A model generated the notes under the pieces. That model saw only the letters and a program-made list of their open reading frames with translations, was not told the origin of the DNA and did no database searches. Of a stretch of DNA of 64,000 nt, positions 40,824 to 50,095 are shown in pieces. Source of the stretch: an uncultured Acidimicrobiales bacterium (GTDB lineage Bacteria > Actinomycetota > Acidimicrobiia > Acidimicrobiales > SZUA-35); assembly GCA_937922785.1 (NCBI GenBank), contig CALAJQ010000005.1, positions 18,023 to 82,022 on the forward strand. The letters are read 5' to 3'. How positions within the stretch are numbered: position 1 is the stretch's first letter; each line of letters starts with the position of its first letter. The position numbers and the translations under genes are program-made.

Positions 40824-43800
40824 ATGAACGCGGCGGAGATTGAGGATGGCGAGCTTGTTGCTCGGCTGTTTTCCTATATAGCTGGAGTGCAGCGATTGAG
40901 GGCTCAGGCGTCACCGACGGCTGAAGAGCTTATTGGGGCCGGTCGTGGTTTCTGGCTGTCTGAGTTGCCTGATCACGATGCTGTTCTGGATAGCCGCGAT
41001 GAGGCTGAAGGTCCTGCGATAACACTGAAGTTTCGGGCGAAGGAGCCCGTGCCCGCTGTCACCGCCGAGCTTGAGCCTTGGCTTGAGGCTCCCTATGACC
41101 GTCCAGGTTGGGAACCAAAAGTTCGTTCGGAGTATCTCTACGGAGAAACCGTCAATGAAGATCGCGAAGAAGTTCGTCTAGCTCGATTGTCCGACAACCC
41201 TGACATCGCGGCCGAGATTGACCAATGGCTGGCCGAGTGGCGTAGCTGGGCACTTGAAGACATCCACGCCGCCCCTGTTCGCAAGCTATATCGCCGCATC
41301 GAAGAGATGATGCGTCAGTTAGATGCGAACCCTGAGCAGTACGAAGCCGTATTCCAGGTCGGTTACTTGCACACCCCTGGCTCCGACGCTTCAAACAAGG
41401 GCCGTCACCTGGTAAGGATCAAGGCATCGATAACCAAGAACGAAGCCGGTGACATCGAAATCACCACATCTGGCTCGCCGATGTTCCACGTCTCGCCGCT
41501 CGATGCAGCACTATTGCCCGACACAACCCAGGTTGCGGCTACCCGGTCTGCAATCGAAAACAGTGACGGGCGGGCAACGAGCTCTTCATCACTCGGCCCG
41601 GCTCTTGAAGAATTCGCCAGCTACTTAAAGCTCGACACTACCTACGTTGCGGACGATCAGCTTCTTTCAACGGGCGACGTCGAAGGCTCGTCAGGTCCGC
41701 TCATTGTGTGGGCCCCAGCAGTGGTTGTCCGTCCGATTGATCCGCCGGCGGCTCCTGACACAGCAGCCCGAATTGCCGAACAGATTGCCGTCAACGGCAA
41801 TCCTCATCTGGCCCTTTCACCAACTTATGAACCCGGCGTCGACGCTCACGCCGAAGTGGCCGGTTTGCTCGTCGCCGCCCGCAATCAGACTTTGGCCCCG
41901 ACGAATCTGACCGACTCTGAGCTTGAACTGTTAAGCAGGTCCGGATCCGCCGCCCCAACCGTTGTTCTACGTCCAACTCAGCCGGGCACCGATGCGGCAA
42001 AGTCCGAAGCCATGATCATCGAGCATCTTCTGGCATTGGGGCGAAGGATTCTCGTCACGGGATCCTCATTGGGTCGCCTTAACGAAATGACTGCAGGGCT
42101 GTCCGACGCTGCCCGCTCGATGGTTGCGGTAGTTCCTGAGACCGACCCAGACACAAACACCGACACAAACACCGACTCAGACACTGGGGCCCCAACAACA
42201 TCTCTCGTTGACGAGGCAATCGCTAACTACGGCCAGCAGAAAACCGTCGAAGTCGCCACTCAAGACGAGGCCGATCTCGTTTCTGATCTAGAGCTATTGA
42301 TTGACCAGCTAGCGGAGCAGGAACTTCAACTAGGCAGCGTCCATAAGGTTGAGGCTGAGGAGCATGAGATTCATGACGTGGTGGGCACTATCGGTCAAAT
42401 CACTCATTGGCACACCCAGACTGCGAGCAAATACGATTGGCTTGAAATCTCAGCGGATGCGTCACAGAGACCTTGCCCGATTAGCAACGGTGACTTTGAA
42501 CGCTGGCTGCGCCTCATGCGCAACGAAGTTTCGCAAGCCGACCTGGCTCAGATTGCAGTACCCGATCCACTTACAGGCCTCGAAGGGATTCCTTCGACCG
42601 GTGAGTTCGCTGATCTCATTGACATAACCGATGACCCGATCTCTCCCTCGGTTACAGCCACCCTCGATGACACCATCGTCGACATGGATTCGACTGAGCG
42701 TCGCGATCTGATAGCTGAACTCCGTAGCTACCTCGATGTTGGTGTTCACAACGATCTCGCCGCTCGGGTTACCGATCGCGTTCTGGATCAAAACGGTGAC
42801 GAGTTCAACGGGTGGACCGTTCGTCAAGGACAGATTGCTGCAGCGATCGGCCGAGTCCACGCCACACACATCAAGTGGAGTCATCTGCCTGTTGTCCTCT
42901 CGATGGATCTCAGCGACGCAACCAAAAGCGCTGCGGAGGTGCTCGAATACTTGGGCAAGGGCCGACCACTAAGGCTAAACGAGGACGGAACCCCCAAGTT
43001 GGGGATCGGTGCTCCGAAGGTTCTGAAAGAGAACTCTGACTTCTTTGCCAAGGTCCGAGTTGGCGGCAAGCCCGCAGTTGAAGCTGAGCAACTCAGTGCT
43101 TTCATTGAAGGGGCCGAGGCTTGGCGACTGCTCGATGAAGTGGATGCCGCTTGGCCTTCAAGTACACCAGTCCCAGCAGGGGCGACTGTTTCAGATCGTC
43201 TTAGCTGGCATGACTCAGAGCTGGCCAAGCTAAACGAAATTCTTGACTCATCAAAGCGTCTTAACCGCAGGCTCAACGAACTGTACGAAGCAGGATTGCC
43301 CACAGGTGAGGCTTGGACCAGCCTGGCTGACGTGCAGCCCTTCCTTGACGAGCTTGAACGAGTCGATCAGGTCTACACCCAGGCTGAGGCTCACGTTGAA
43401 ATCTCCATGTTGGCTAGTCGAGTTGAGCGTCTGACAGATCAGCCAAACACCCGAAACTGGGCAGCCCCGTTGCTCGAAGCGATCAGGGACCGCAACGTTG
43501 CTGGTTATGAGGGTGCTTTAGAGCGGCGCTTGTCAATGATTCGGTGGGATTCCCAGATGAACTGGCTAGGTGACGTCCGCTCTCGCCTGCGCCCCCACGC
43601 CCCGAAGCTTGTCTCTGCGATGGAAGCCGATCCTGGAAATCAGGCATGGGATGAGCGAGCCAAAAACTTCCATGAAGCGTGGCGCTGGGCCGCCGTTGGT
43701 ACGTGGCTAACAAGCAAAACACTGCCTTCACGAGAGGCGATCAGCAAGAGAATTGGGTTTGTTGAAGGTCAGCTTCGTCATACCGTCTCTCAGCTCACCG

Positions 43801-45878
43801 AGGTGCGGACATGGCGCCACGCCCTAGCCAGACGAGAGGGCCTGTCACCTGAGCAACAGTCAACAGACGCTGTCGCTCCGCTTGTGGTGGCCTCGCTCGA
43901 AACTGTCGAGAATCAGTTCGATCTCGAGCCCGGCGGCTTTGATGTTGTGATTGTCGAGGGCTCGTCTCAAGTCGGTCTTGATTCGTTGTTCCTACAGTTC
44001 ATCGCTCCGAAGCTGATTGTTATGGGCGATGGCAGAGTTCGAGGTAGCTCTGTAACCGATCCGAACCCCTACGAGCTAGCCGAGCTTGCGGCTGAGATGC
44101 TTCCGGCCGACTATCAAGACCGTTGGACTCGTCCAGAACTGAGTCTCTTCGACGAGTACGCAGTTCGCTTTGGCGACGTACTCGAGCTGGCCGGCTCTGT
44201 GGTTGATTCTGACGAGAACCCCTTCGATTTGAGTTCAGCCGATGTGAGTTCGGCCGGTGACGCAAACCAGCCTGCAATCGGCCTTGACGAGGACTCAGAC
44301 GTTGAGGGGCCGTTCGAATCGCTGTTCGAACAGCGCGTGTTCAACCGGTTGTCTGATGAAGGCTTTAACGTGGAGCCTCTCTTTGAATCGGATCAATACG
44401 ACATCGACCTACTGGTTCACGGTGACGATCAGAGTCTTGCCGTCGAGATCGCCGATGATTCATGGCAAGGTCCTGAGGCGTATGCAGCTAAGGCTAAGGC
44501 AAGACAGAAGCTAGAGAGTTCTGGATGGGCGCTGCATGTGATAGCGCGTCACGAAGCTGTAGCGAATGCCGACGCCGCCTATTCAGACATTAAGAGACGA
44601 TTGACCGCAACCAACATCGTTGCTGGAGACCAGACCGAAGCTGAACAAGATGAGGCTGACTACGCACTGGAGCCTGAGATCCAAGCTTGGGCCAAGGAGA
44701 TGGCTAGCGCGGGCGCACCTAGTGTTTCTGCAATCAACGGGTTTGGCTCTGGTGATGGTGGCGAGTCGTCGTTCGGTGAGTCTGACGATGCGATCGTTTC
44801 CGAGGTCATAGTTACCCGCCCTCTTGAGGTCCCAGACCAGCCCCACCTAATCGACCTAACTGGAGCGTCGGGAAGCGAGGTGGCCATTGAATTCACCGAT
44901 GAAGCTGAAGTTGTCCAGCCAGGTGAAGGTGTTGAGCTTGAAGCTGTCGAAGTCGAAGCTTTCGAATCAGTCCAGGAAGCTGAAGTAGTCGAAGCTTTCG
45001 AATCAGCCCAGGAAGCTGAACAAGTTCCTGAAGCTGAAGATCTCACAGAGCTAGAAGAGACTGACATCGAGAATCTTGAATCTGATGTTGTAGTTACGGT
45101 TGAACCTGAGGCGAGCGAGACCGCAGCTCAGCGAATCTTCGCACCGAGCGAAGAGGCTGTCGATCTTGACTGCGTCGAACCGGCGCCATCTCAGTCGGTA
45201 TTCCCTGACTCTGTTCCGGTTGAGCCCAGGCGTGCTTCATCTCAGTCGGTGTTCCAACCCGCAGCGGTCACAGATGATTTTGAATCTGAGCCCACAGAAC
45301 TAGAAAGTGGCTCGATTTTCGCATCTGTGGCCGATGTAGTAGCGGTCGCGCCCGGTGGCGAATCGGTTGTGGGATTCAACACTGGTGCCTTCGCCCGTTA
45401 TGTCGAATGGCAGCCGACCTATCGGTACGCAGCTGATTCGATGAGCAGGGATCAACTGATGGAGGTCATTACTGAGGCAGTAGCAGCCGAAGGGCCGATA
45501 AGGATCGATCGCCTATTCCGCTCGATAATGAAGAACAGTTCCAGCGGACGCCTAAACCGCAAGACTGAGAGCAGACTAGAAGAGGCAGTGAGAGCCGCCG
45601 AAAAGGGTGGCCTGATCGCAATTCAGGCTCCAATCACTGGCTCAGACTTGCAGGATTTCTTTGCAGTCTGTCCAACGCATACGGTTGTGGCTCGTCGCCG
45701 TGGCCGTCGAAAGGTGGCGGAAATCCCTCCTTCTGAGGTGATGGCGGCACTAGACGCCCTTGACGACGGAACAGAAGGTACCTATCGCAAGCTAGCCAAC
45801 AAGTGGGATTTGGGCCGCCTCGGGTTCGAAGCGAAGAGGTATCTGAAAGCTTGTGACGAGCTGAGAAGAAAGCGCTAG
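40824..45878 (+). CDS. Very large DUF4011-helicase-like protein with degenerate ATPase motifs and Vsr/MTES-type nuclease-like domain
   Basis: A protein of about 1684 residues, poorly recognised. The architecture resembles DUF4011-type SF1 helicases: N-terminal region with AWxSELP-like FWLSELPDHDAV, then a helicase part (about 380-1110), a Vsr/REase_MTES-like nuclease segment (about 1167-1245; DIDLLVHG...LAVEIADDSW...LESSGWALHVI), an acidic repeat linker, and a DUF3320-like C-terminus (about 1531-1605). Where the family has a P-loop this protein has RPTQPGTDAAKSEAM. The Walker B site reads VVIVEGSSQV in place of VIFDEASQ. GDPKQLPP is replaced by MGDGRVRGSS, and little room remains for RecA domain 2. 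It is probably ATPase-dead. The start ATG 40824 follows an AGGGG site; GTG 40803 is possible. Confidence 0.72.
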   Translation: MNAAEIEDGELVARLFSYIAGVQRLRAQASPTAEELIGAGRGFWLSELPDHDAVLDSRDEAEGPAITLKFRAKEPVPAVTAELEPWLEAPYDRPGWEPKVRSEYLYGETVNEDREEVRLARLSDNPDIAAEIDQWLAEWRSWALEDIHAAPVRKLYRRIEEMMRQLDANPEQYEAVFQVGYLHTPGSDASNKGRHLVRIKASITKNEAGDIEITTSGSPMFHVSPLDAALLPDTTQVAATRSAIENSDGRATSSSSLGPALEEFASYLKLDTTYVADDQLLSTGDVEGSSGPLIVWAPAVVVRPIDPPAAPDTAARIAEQIAVNGNPHLALSPTYEPGVDAHAEVAGLLVAARNQTLAPTNLTDSELELLSRSGSAAPTVVLRPTQPGTDAAKSEAMIIEHLLALGRRILVTGSSLGRLNEMTAGLSDAARSMVAVVPETDPDTNTDTNTDSDTGAPTTSLVDEAIANYGQQKTVEVATQDEADLVSDLELLIDQLAEQELQLGSVHKVEAEEHEIHDVVGTIGQITHWHTQTASKYDWLEISADASQRPCPISNGDFERWLRLMRNEVSQADLAQIAVPDPLTGLEGIPSTGEFADLIDITDDPISPSVTATLDDTIVDMDSTERRDLIAELRSYLDVGVHNDLAARVTDRVLDQNGDEFNGWTVRQGQIAAAIGRVHATHIKWSHLPVVLSMDLSDATKSAAEVLEYLGKGRPLRLNEDGTPKLGIGAPKVLKENSDFFAKVRVGGKPAVEAEQLSAFIEGAEAWRLLDEVDAAWPSSTPVPAGATVSDRLSWHDSELAKLNEILDSSKRLNRRLNELYEAGLPTGEAWTSLADVQPFLDELERVDQVYTQAEAHVEISMLASRVERLTDQPNTRNWAAPLLEAIRDRNVAGYEGALERRLSMIRWDSQMNWLGDVRSRLRPHAPKLVSAMEADPGNQAWDERAKNFHEAWRWAAVGTWLTSKTLPSREAISKRIGFVEGQLRHTVSQLTEVRTWRHALARREGLSPEQQSTDAVAPLVVASLETVENQFDLEPGGFDVVIVEGSSQVGLDSLFLQFIAPKLIVMGDGRVRGSSVTDPNPYELAELAAEMLPADYQDRWTRPELSLFDEYAVRFGDVLELAGSVVDSDENPFDLSSADVSSAGDANQPAIGLDEDSDVEGPFESLFEQRVFNRLSDEGFNVEPLFESDQYDIDLLVHGDDQSLAVEIADDSWQGPEAYAAKAKARQKLESSGWALHVIARHEAVANADAAYSDIKRRLTATNIVAGDQTEAEQDEADYALEPEIQAWAKEMASAGAPSVSAINGFGSGDGGESSFGESDDAIVSEVIVTRPLEVPDQPHLIDLTGASGSEVAIEFTDEAEVVQPGEGVELEAVEVEAFESVQEAEVVEAFESAQEAEQVPEAEDLTELEETDIENLESDVVVTVEPEASETAAQRIFAPSEEAVDLDCVEPAPSQSVFPDSVPVEPRRASSQSVFQPAAVTDDFESEPTELESGSIFASVADVVAVAPGGESVVGFNTGAFARYVEWQPTYRYAADSMSRDQLMEVITEAVAAEGPIRIDRLFRSIMKNSSSGRLNRKTESRLEEAVRAAEKGGLIAIQAPITGSDLQDFFAVCPTHTVVARRRGRRKVAEIPPSEVMAALDALDDGTEGTYRKLANKWDLGRLGFEAKRYLKACDELRRKR

Positions 45879-45924
45879 AGGTACAAACTCGCGACAAAGT
45901 GGCTGGTTGGCTCGTCTTAAAGAG

Positions 45925-45950
45925 GTAGATGGGGATTGGTCCCCATCTAC
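45925..45950 (+). terminator. Hairpin terminator after the large helicase-like gene
   Basis: GTAGATGGGGA (45925-45935) pairs perfectly with TCCCCATCTAC (45940-45950) across a TTGG tetraloop, 46 bp after the stop codon. An 11-bp stem with a 4-nt loop is strong. The downstream run is CCATCG rather than T-rich. Confidence 0.6.
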
Positions 45951-46002
45951 CCATCGACAGATCACTTACATACTTGTCGGGTTGCAGGGAAGGCGACACT
46001 TT

Positions 46003-46227
46003 ATGTTTCAAACATTCTTAGACATGTCCAGAACCATCGTGTTCGTACTAATCGTAATTCCAATGATGATGGGCCTCGTGTTCTCGTTGCTTGGTGTCGG
46101 TGTCGTTCAATGCTCACAGCTCCTCGAGCGCCGACGAGCCCGCAGTCTGCGTGTTATCGAGCCACGGCCTTCTGTCGAGAGTGCTCCCGTAGTGCGCGCT
46201 AGGGCCATGGCGGGGGCCGACACCTAG
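46003..46227 (+). CDS. Small single-pass membrane protein
   Basis: A protein of about 74 residues with one hydrophobic segment, TIVFVLIVIPMMMGLVFSLLGVGVV (about residues 10-34), followed by a basic tail (LLERRRARSLRVIEPRP). No family was recognised. ATG 46003 is preferred over upstream starts because it has an AGGGAAGG ribosome-binding site about 10 bp before it and because the upstream part of the frame runs through the terminator hairpin. It is 30 bp upstream of the MBL-fold gene. Confidence 0.5.
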   Translation: MFQTFLDMSRTIVFVLIVIPMMMGLVFSLLGVGVVQCSQLLERRRARSLRVIEPRPSVESAPVVRARAMAGADT

Positions 46228-46257
46228 TTGAGGTAACTCCACGGTTAGGGTTTGCCG

Positions 46258-47064
46258 ATGGCAGAGCTACACCGACTTAACCGACGGACTTTCCTAAACC
46301 GGATGGGCGGCAGCACCGTTGCCGTCGCCTTCTTGAGTTCAGGCGTACTTGCAGCATGTTCTTCCGATGGCTCTGTCGTGCCCGTGGCATCTGGACCAGA
46401 TGGTGCTGACCTTACAAGCACTACCGAAGGCTCAACTTCGAATGAAGTTGACTCGCAGGATGGAGAATCCGACGCAGAGGGCATTCGCTGGCAACGGGTG
46501 CAGATGGGCGGAGTGTCGGCGTACCTAATTGCCCGGGGAAGCGAGGTTGCTGTTGTGGACACCGGCAACCCAAACAACATCGATAAGTTCGACGCTGCGT
46601 TGTCGACCATCGGTGCTCAGTGGGGAGATGTGAAGCACATCATCTTGACTCACAAGCACGGCGATCACGTAGGTGGGTTGCCCGAAGTCGCCGGTCTGGC
46701 TAGCCAGGCATCGGTCTACATCGGCGAGGCAGACTTGTCCGGTGCTGGAGACATTGCCGCCGAACCCATCAACGACGGTGACGAGGTCTTTGGTCTGCAA
46801 ATAATCGGGACGCCCGGGCACACTGCCGGACACGTCTCGGTTCTGGACGTAGGAGCCGGCTTTTTGGTTGCCGGGGATGCCCTAAATGAGCGAGATGGCA
46901 TGCTGTTGGGGCCAAACCCGCAGTACACGCCCGACATGGAAACGGCGAACGCGTCGGTGAAGCGACTTGCGGAGCGAACATTTGAGACGGTCGTTTTTGG
47001 TCATGGCAACCCACTCGAGGGCGATGCCTCTGATGCAGTAGTTGCGTTCGCCCAGACCATCTGA
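46258..47064 (+). CDS. Tat-exported metallo-beta-lactamase-fold hydrolase
   Basis: A 268-residue exported hydrolase. The N-terminus has a twin-arginine signal (LNRRTFLNRMGG, then a hydrophobic stretch) ending in a lipobox-like VLAAC, so it is probably a lipoprotein on the outer face of the membrane. The MBL core has the zinc motif ILTHKHGDHVGG (H-x-H-x-D-H form), GTPGHTAGHVSVLD, LVAGDALNE (Asp ligand) and VFGHGNPL (final His). The substrate is unknown; the family includes glyoxalase-II-like and lactonase enzymes. ATG 46258 has an AGGG site; a TTG two codons earlier is less likely. Confidence 0.88.
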   Translation: MAELHRLNRRTFLNRMGGSTVAVAFLSSGVLAACSSDGSVVPVASGPDGADLTSTTEGSTSNEVDSQDGESDAEGIRWQRVQMGGVSAYLIARGSEVAVVDTGNPNNIDKFDAALSTIGAQWGDVKHIILTHKHGDHVGGLPEVAGLASQASVYIGEADLSGAGDIAAEPINDGDEVFGLQIIGTPGHTAGHVSVLDVGAGFLVAGDALNERDGMLLGPNPQYTPDMETANASVKRLAERTFETVVFGHGNPLEGDASDAVVAFAQTI

Positions 47065-47117
47065 GCACCTCAAGAACTCCCATTGGAGCCTTGTGATCTA
47101 GCGGTAACCTCATAAAC

Positions 47118-47208
47118 GGAAGATTGCCAGAGCGGACGAATGGGGCGGCCTCGAAAGCCGTTGTAGCACTTCGTGTTACCAAGGGTTCGAATCCCTTATC
47201 TTCCGCCA
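47118..47208 (+). tRNA. tRNA-Ser (anticodon CGA), integration site of the downstream element
   Basis: Acceptor GGAAGAT (47118-47124) pairs with ATCTTCC (47198-47204). The discriminator is G and CCA is encoded (47206-47208). The anticodon loop CTCGAAA gives CGA (47152-47154). The long variable arm GTAGCAC-TTC-GTGTTAC and T arm AAGGG-TTCGAAT-CCCTT confirm class II serine tRNA. Its 3' 63 bp (47146-47208) are repeated exactly at 61628-61690. Confidence 0.97.
47146..47208 (+). repeat. attL: 3' half of tRNA-Ser(CGA)
   Basis: These 63 bp are identical to 61628-61690. The bases just outside differ (G versus T on the left, C versus A on the right), so the repeat is exactly delimited. The integrating copy restores an intact tRNA here, as is usual for tRNA-targeting integrases. 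Confidence 0.9.
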
Positions 47209-47286
47209 CTAAAGCCCTGATCAGGTATGGTTAACTGCTAAGCCAGCCAGATCGGGGCCTTTCTCGTTTTGGCGACATTCGGAGGA

Positions 47287-47310
47287 CGCGGACACTGTGC
47301 GGACACTGGC
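47287..47310 (+). repeat. 24-bp repeat near left end of the element
   Basis: CGCGGACACTGTGCGGACAC plus CTGGC-type ending; it contains two tandem GCGGACACTG units. It is identical to 61493-61516 near the right end, and the following 16 bp are partly alike (GTCAAAAACGG versus GTCAAGAGCGG). It could be an arm-binding site for the integrase or excisionase. Confidence 0.6.
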
Positions 47311-47331
47311 AGGAGTCAAAAACGGACATGA

Positions 47332-48726
47332 GTGGGCACCACTGGTGTTGATCGGGCCCATCGAGAAGGCCTACGTACAGTGACGCCTCAGCGAGTCTTC
47401 GTGTTCGCTCTGGTCGGTCCCGACAAGAACACGCCGAAGGAGAAGCGCCGCTACAAGGTTCGTTGGCGTGTTGATGGTCGCGACCGGAAGCGAACCTTCA
47501 AGACAAAGGCCGAGGCAGATCGTTTTCGGTCTCAGCTGATTCATGCGGTCGGCTCTGGTTCGTTGTTTGATCTCGCTACAGGGTTGCCAGCCGATTGGTC
47601 AGTGAGCCAACAGACGTGGTGGACATGGAGCCAGGAGTGGCTTGGCCTCAAGTGGCCCGGCTGGTCCGGGAACTCTCGGCGAAGCAGTGTCGAGTCACTG
47701 GTTGCTCTAACGCCCCACATGGTCCGGCCAGGCGCCGCTCCAGTGCCAGCGGAGTTGGGTCACTGGCTTCGTCAAGTTGGGTTTGCTCACGGAGTCAAGC
47801 GTGATGATGGAAGCGCGTCTTTCAAGTGGTTGCAACGAAATTCAGTCCTCCTGGCCGAACTGCGCCCGTCGACAATAGAGGATGCGCTCACGGCGGCAAC
47901 TACCAAACGAGACGGTGGGGCCATGGCGACTGAGGTGATCCGTAGGCGGAGAAACACGTTGAACGCGGCCCTGAAAATGGCAGTGCGGCGTGGTCATCTC
48001 GCTGCGAACCCGATGGAGAAAATCGAGTGGAAGGTTCCCGACCGCACGATCGCTATCGACATCACCACGGTTCCATCGTTTCGAGATATCAAGGCGATAG
48101 TTGACTTCACCCTCTCATCCCCAGGCGCGTCGGCTCGGTATGGCGCCTTGTTTGCTTGTGTTGGTTTTGCCGGCGTACGGCCGTCCGAAGCCATGGGACT
48201 GAGGCTTGATGATCTCACCATGCCAGCAACGGGTTGGGGTGAAGCGATCCTCCGAGGAGCTACGACGGCCCCCGGCGCACGATTCTCCGATGGTCCCGGT
48301 GCTCACGAGGACAAGGAATTGAAACAGCGAGCGATCGGCGACGTCAGGGTGGTTCCTTTGCCGCCACCGCTGGTCTCCTATTTGCGGGAGCATCTGTCGA
48401 GGTTCCCTCCGGCCGGTAATCGGGTCTTCACGACGTCGACTGGCAATCCGATGTCAAGCACGAGCTACAGCGCTGCGTGGAAGCGAGCGCGCTCGGATCG
48501 GTGGCCTAGCGCCAGTTCAACATTTGCCAGAGCGACGTTGTATGACCTTCGGCATTCGGCTGCCACATTGATGTTGAGGTCTGGCATTGTTCCGGCGGAG
48601 GTGGCCCGAAGACTCGGGCACTCGGTGGACGTGTTGATGCGAACCTACGCAGGTGTTCTTGATGACGAGGTTGAGCGATCCAACTCTCTTTTCGAAACCG
48701 AACTTGACGATCAACTTAATGAGTGA
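47332..48726 (+). CDS. Tyrosine recombinase (site-specific integrase)
   Basis: A 464-residue phage-type integrase. An N-terminal AP2/arm-binding-like segment (RRYKVRWRVDGRDRKRTFKTKAEADRF, about residues 38-65) precedes a core-binding helix region and the catalytic domain (about 240-450). The catalytic residues seen are R in GVRPSEAMGLRLDDL, then LRHSAATLMLRSG (R/H box), RLGHS, and the nucleophile in MRTYAGVLDDE. It starts about 120 bp inside the tRNA attachment site, as expected. The start may be GTG 47332 or a later GTG at 47380. Confidence 0.93.
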   Translation: MGTTGVDRAHREGLRTVTPQRVFVFALVGPDKNTPKEKRRYKVRWRVDGRDRKRTFKTKAEADRFRSQLIHAVGSGSLFDLATGLPADWSVSQQTWWTWSQEWLGLKWPGWSGNSRRSSVESLVALTPHMVRPGAAPVPAELGHWLRQVGFAHGVKRDDGSASFKWLQRNSVLLAELRPSTIEDALTAATTKRDGGAMATEVIRRRRNTLNAALKMAVRRGHLAANPMEKIEWKVPDRTIAIDITTVPSFRDIKAIVDFTLSSPGASARYGALFACVGFAGVRPSEAMGLRLDDLTMPATGWGEAILRGATTAPGARFSDGPGAHEDKELKQRAIGDVRVVPLPPPLVSYLREHLSRFPPAGNRVFTTSTGNPMSSTSYSAAWKRARSDRWPSASSTFARATLYDLRHSAATLMLRSGIVPAEVARRLGHSVDVLMRTYAGVLDDEVERSNSLFETELDDQLNE

Positions 48727-48794
48727 GGCGCGTGCCGCCGGCTCGTGGCCGGTGGCTACCTCGGCCGATGAGCCAGTCGGGCCCGCTGCTCCGG

Positions 48795-49061
48795 TTAGCC
48801 GAACTCCCTTGCATCGACTCGTTGGCGGTCGACCCAATCTGCAATGTCTGTTGGATCGAAGCGGACAAATTTGCCGATCTTGCAGAATGGAATCCGCCTC
48901 TGCGCGACGAGTCTTCGGATGAACCGTTCGGTGACACCGAGGTGGTCTGCGAGGCCAGCGATATCCAACAGGTGCAACGGCGATCTCGTCGAATCTTCGC
49001 TGCGGCGAGAATCACGACGCCGGTCGGGCCGGTTCCGACGATCACCTTCTGTTACCGTCAT
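48795..49061 (-). CDS. Excisionase-family DNA-binding protein
   Basis: An 88-residue helix-turn-helix protein with a MerR/Xis-like winged helix: LDIAGLADHLGVTERFIRRLVAQRRIPFCKIGKFVRFDPTDIADWVDRQRV. The basic N-terminus (RNRPDRRRDSRRSE) is additional. It is convergent with the integrase gene (68 bp apart) and probably sets the direction of recombination or represses island genes. Confidence 0.85.
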   Translation of the reverse strand: MTVTEGDRRNRPDRRRDSRRSEDSTRSPLHLLDIAGLADHLGVTERFIRRLVAQRRIPFCKIGKFVRFDPTDIADWVDRQRVDAREFG

Positions 49062-49165
49062 CGCGATCCACCCTCTCGATGTTCCTGAACCACGCCCCCT
49101 GCGAGCGAAGATCTGGCGTAATCCTCACCAGTTACCAAACGTTCGTACACCTCGGCACTCATGAT

Positions 49166-49693
49166 TCAACGAGGGACACTCTGATGCTCAGAACGGGACA
49201 TCCGTTCTGCCTCTTCTCCAACGCGTTCTTTGTCAATAGCTACGGGGCCACCCAGTTTGTAGAAAACGCTGTCTAGTGCTGCGGACAGCCGGATCATTTT
49301 GTTGATCAAGTCGCAGAGTTCTGACAGCATGAGCACCCGGCCTCGCTCTTCCAGGAATAGCTCAGCCCTTTCCCGGAAAAAGTGGTGAACAACGAAGTTG
49401 CGGCGACGAAGGCCCTCCTCAAGACGCTCGCGAAACTCGTCTGACTCTTCGAGACGGCTATATAGGGCCCTCACTAACTGGCCCATGGTTTTCTTGTTGT
49501 TGTCGTCGAAGAAAGAAAGCGCAGCCATTCCCGGGCCGCTGGGCGAAGCGTGAGTAGCCAGAAATAGAACATTCAGAAGCCCGCTCTCAACTACCTGTGA
49601 TTGATACAGAGCGAGGCCAGCCCATGCGTAGACCTCCTTGCACTGTTCATCCGTATCGAGCGTGGCCAAATCTGGAGGCTCGTGTAGTTCCAT
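49166..49693 (-). CDS. HEPN-like helical protein
   Basis: A protein of about 175 residues, not assigned with certainty. It is almost entirely helical and carries RRRNFVVHHFF (about residues 107-117), which fits the R-N-x3-H HEPN nuclease/toxin signature. Earlier segments (EVYAWAGLALYQSQVVESGLLNVLFLA and TMGQLVRALYSRL) look like the first helices of such a bundle. HEPN proteins in islands often cleave RNA in toxin or defence roles, but no antitoxin partner is visible here, so function is inference. ATG 49693 is used; a GTG at 49696 is equivalent. Confidence 0.6.
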   Translation of the reverse strand: MELHEPPDLATLDTDEQCKEVYAWAGLALYQSQVVESGLLNVLFLATHASPSGPGMAALSFFDDNNKKTMGQLVRALYSRLEESDEFRERLEEGLRRRNFVVHHFFRERAELFLEERGRVLMLSELCDLINKMIRLSAALDSVFYKLGGPVAIDKERVGEEAERMSRSEHQSVPR

Positions 49694-49696
49694 CAC

Positions 49697-50095
49697 CGAA
49701 TCTGTGAAAGATAGGGTTCTTCGACAGCCGACACCATTTCTTCGACCGTACTCGCTGACGCATGATCGGATCGAGCTTTTATGAGTAGGTTCAGGCCGAG
49801 AATGATCGCTCCGTTGATCGACTGTTCGAACTTCTCAAGGAATTATTGAACGGCAAGCCATCCGGCGAAATCGTAGGTCGAGCCTCGACAAGTCCGAAAT
49901 TTAGTCCTTGAATGGTTTCAACGGACCGGATGCAAGCGATGATTCCCGATCTCTGCCTGGCTAAGGGTTTTTTGCACTCGAAATTTCAGACTCGAGCACT
50001 AGCACGCGATCGTAAGCCTTTTGATGGCCGGCCGCCGAGCGTACGATGCAGTTAGCGGCGGGCGGGGCTGTCTGCTGTGACATGGACTTGGAACG
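49697..50095. other. Intergenic region with no recognised gene
   Basis: About 400 bp separates the divergent HEPN-like gene and the ccdA-like gene. No convincing coding frame, RNA gene or repeat was seen. It probably holds promoters for both neighbours. Confidence 0.5.

Noticed and set aside
45907..46002. Upstream extension of the small membrane protein
   Set aside because: The extension would run through the terminator hairpin and has no ribosome-binding site; ATG 46003 has one.
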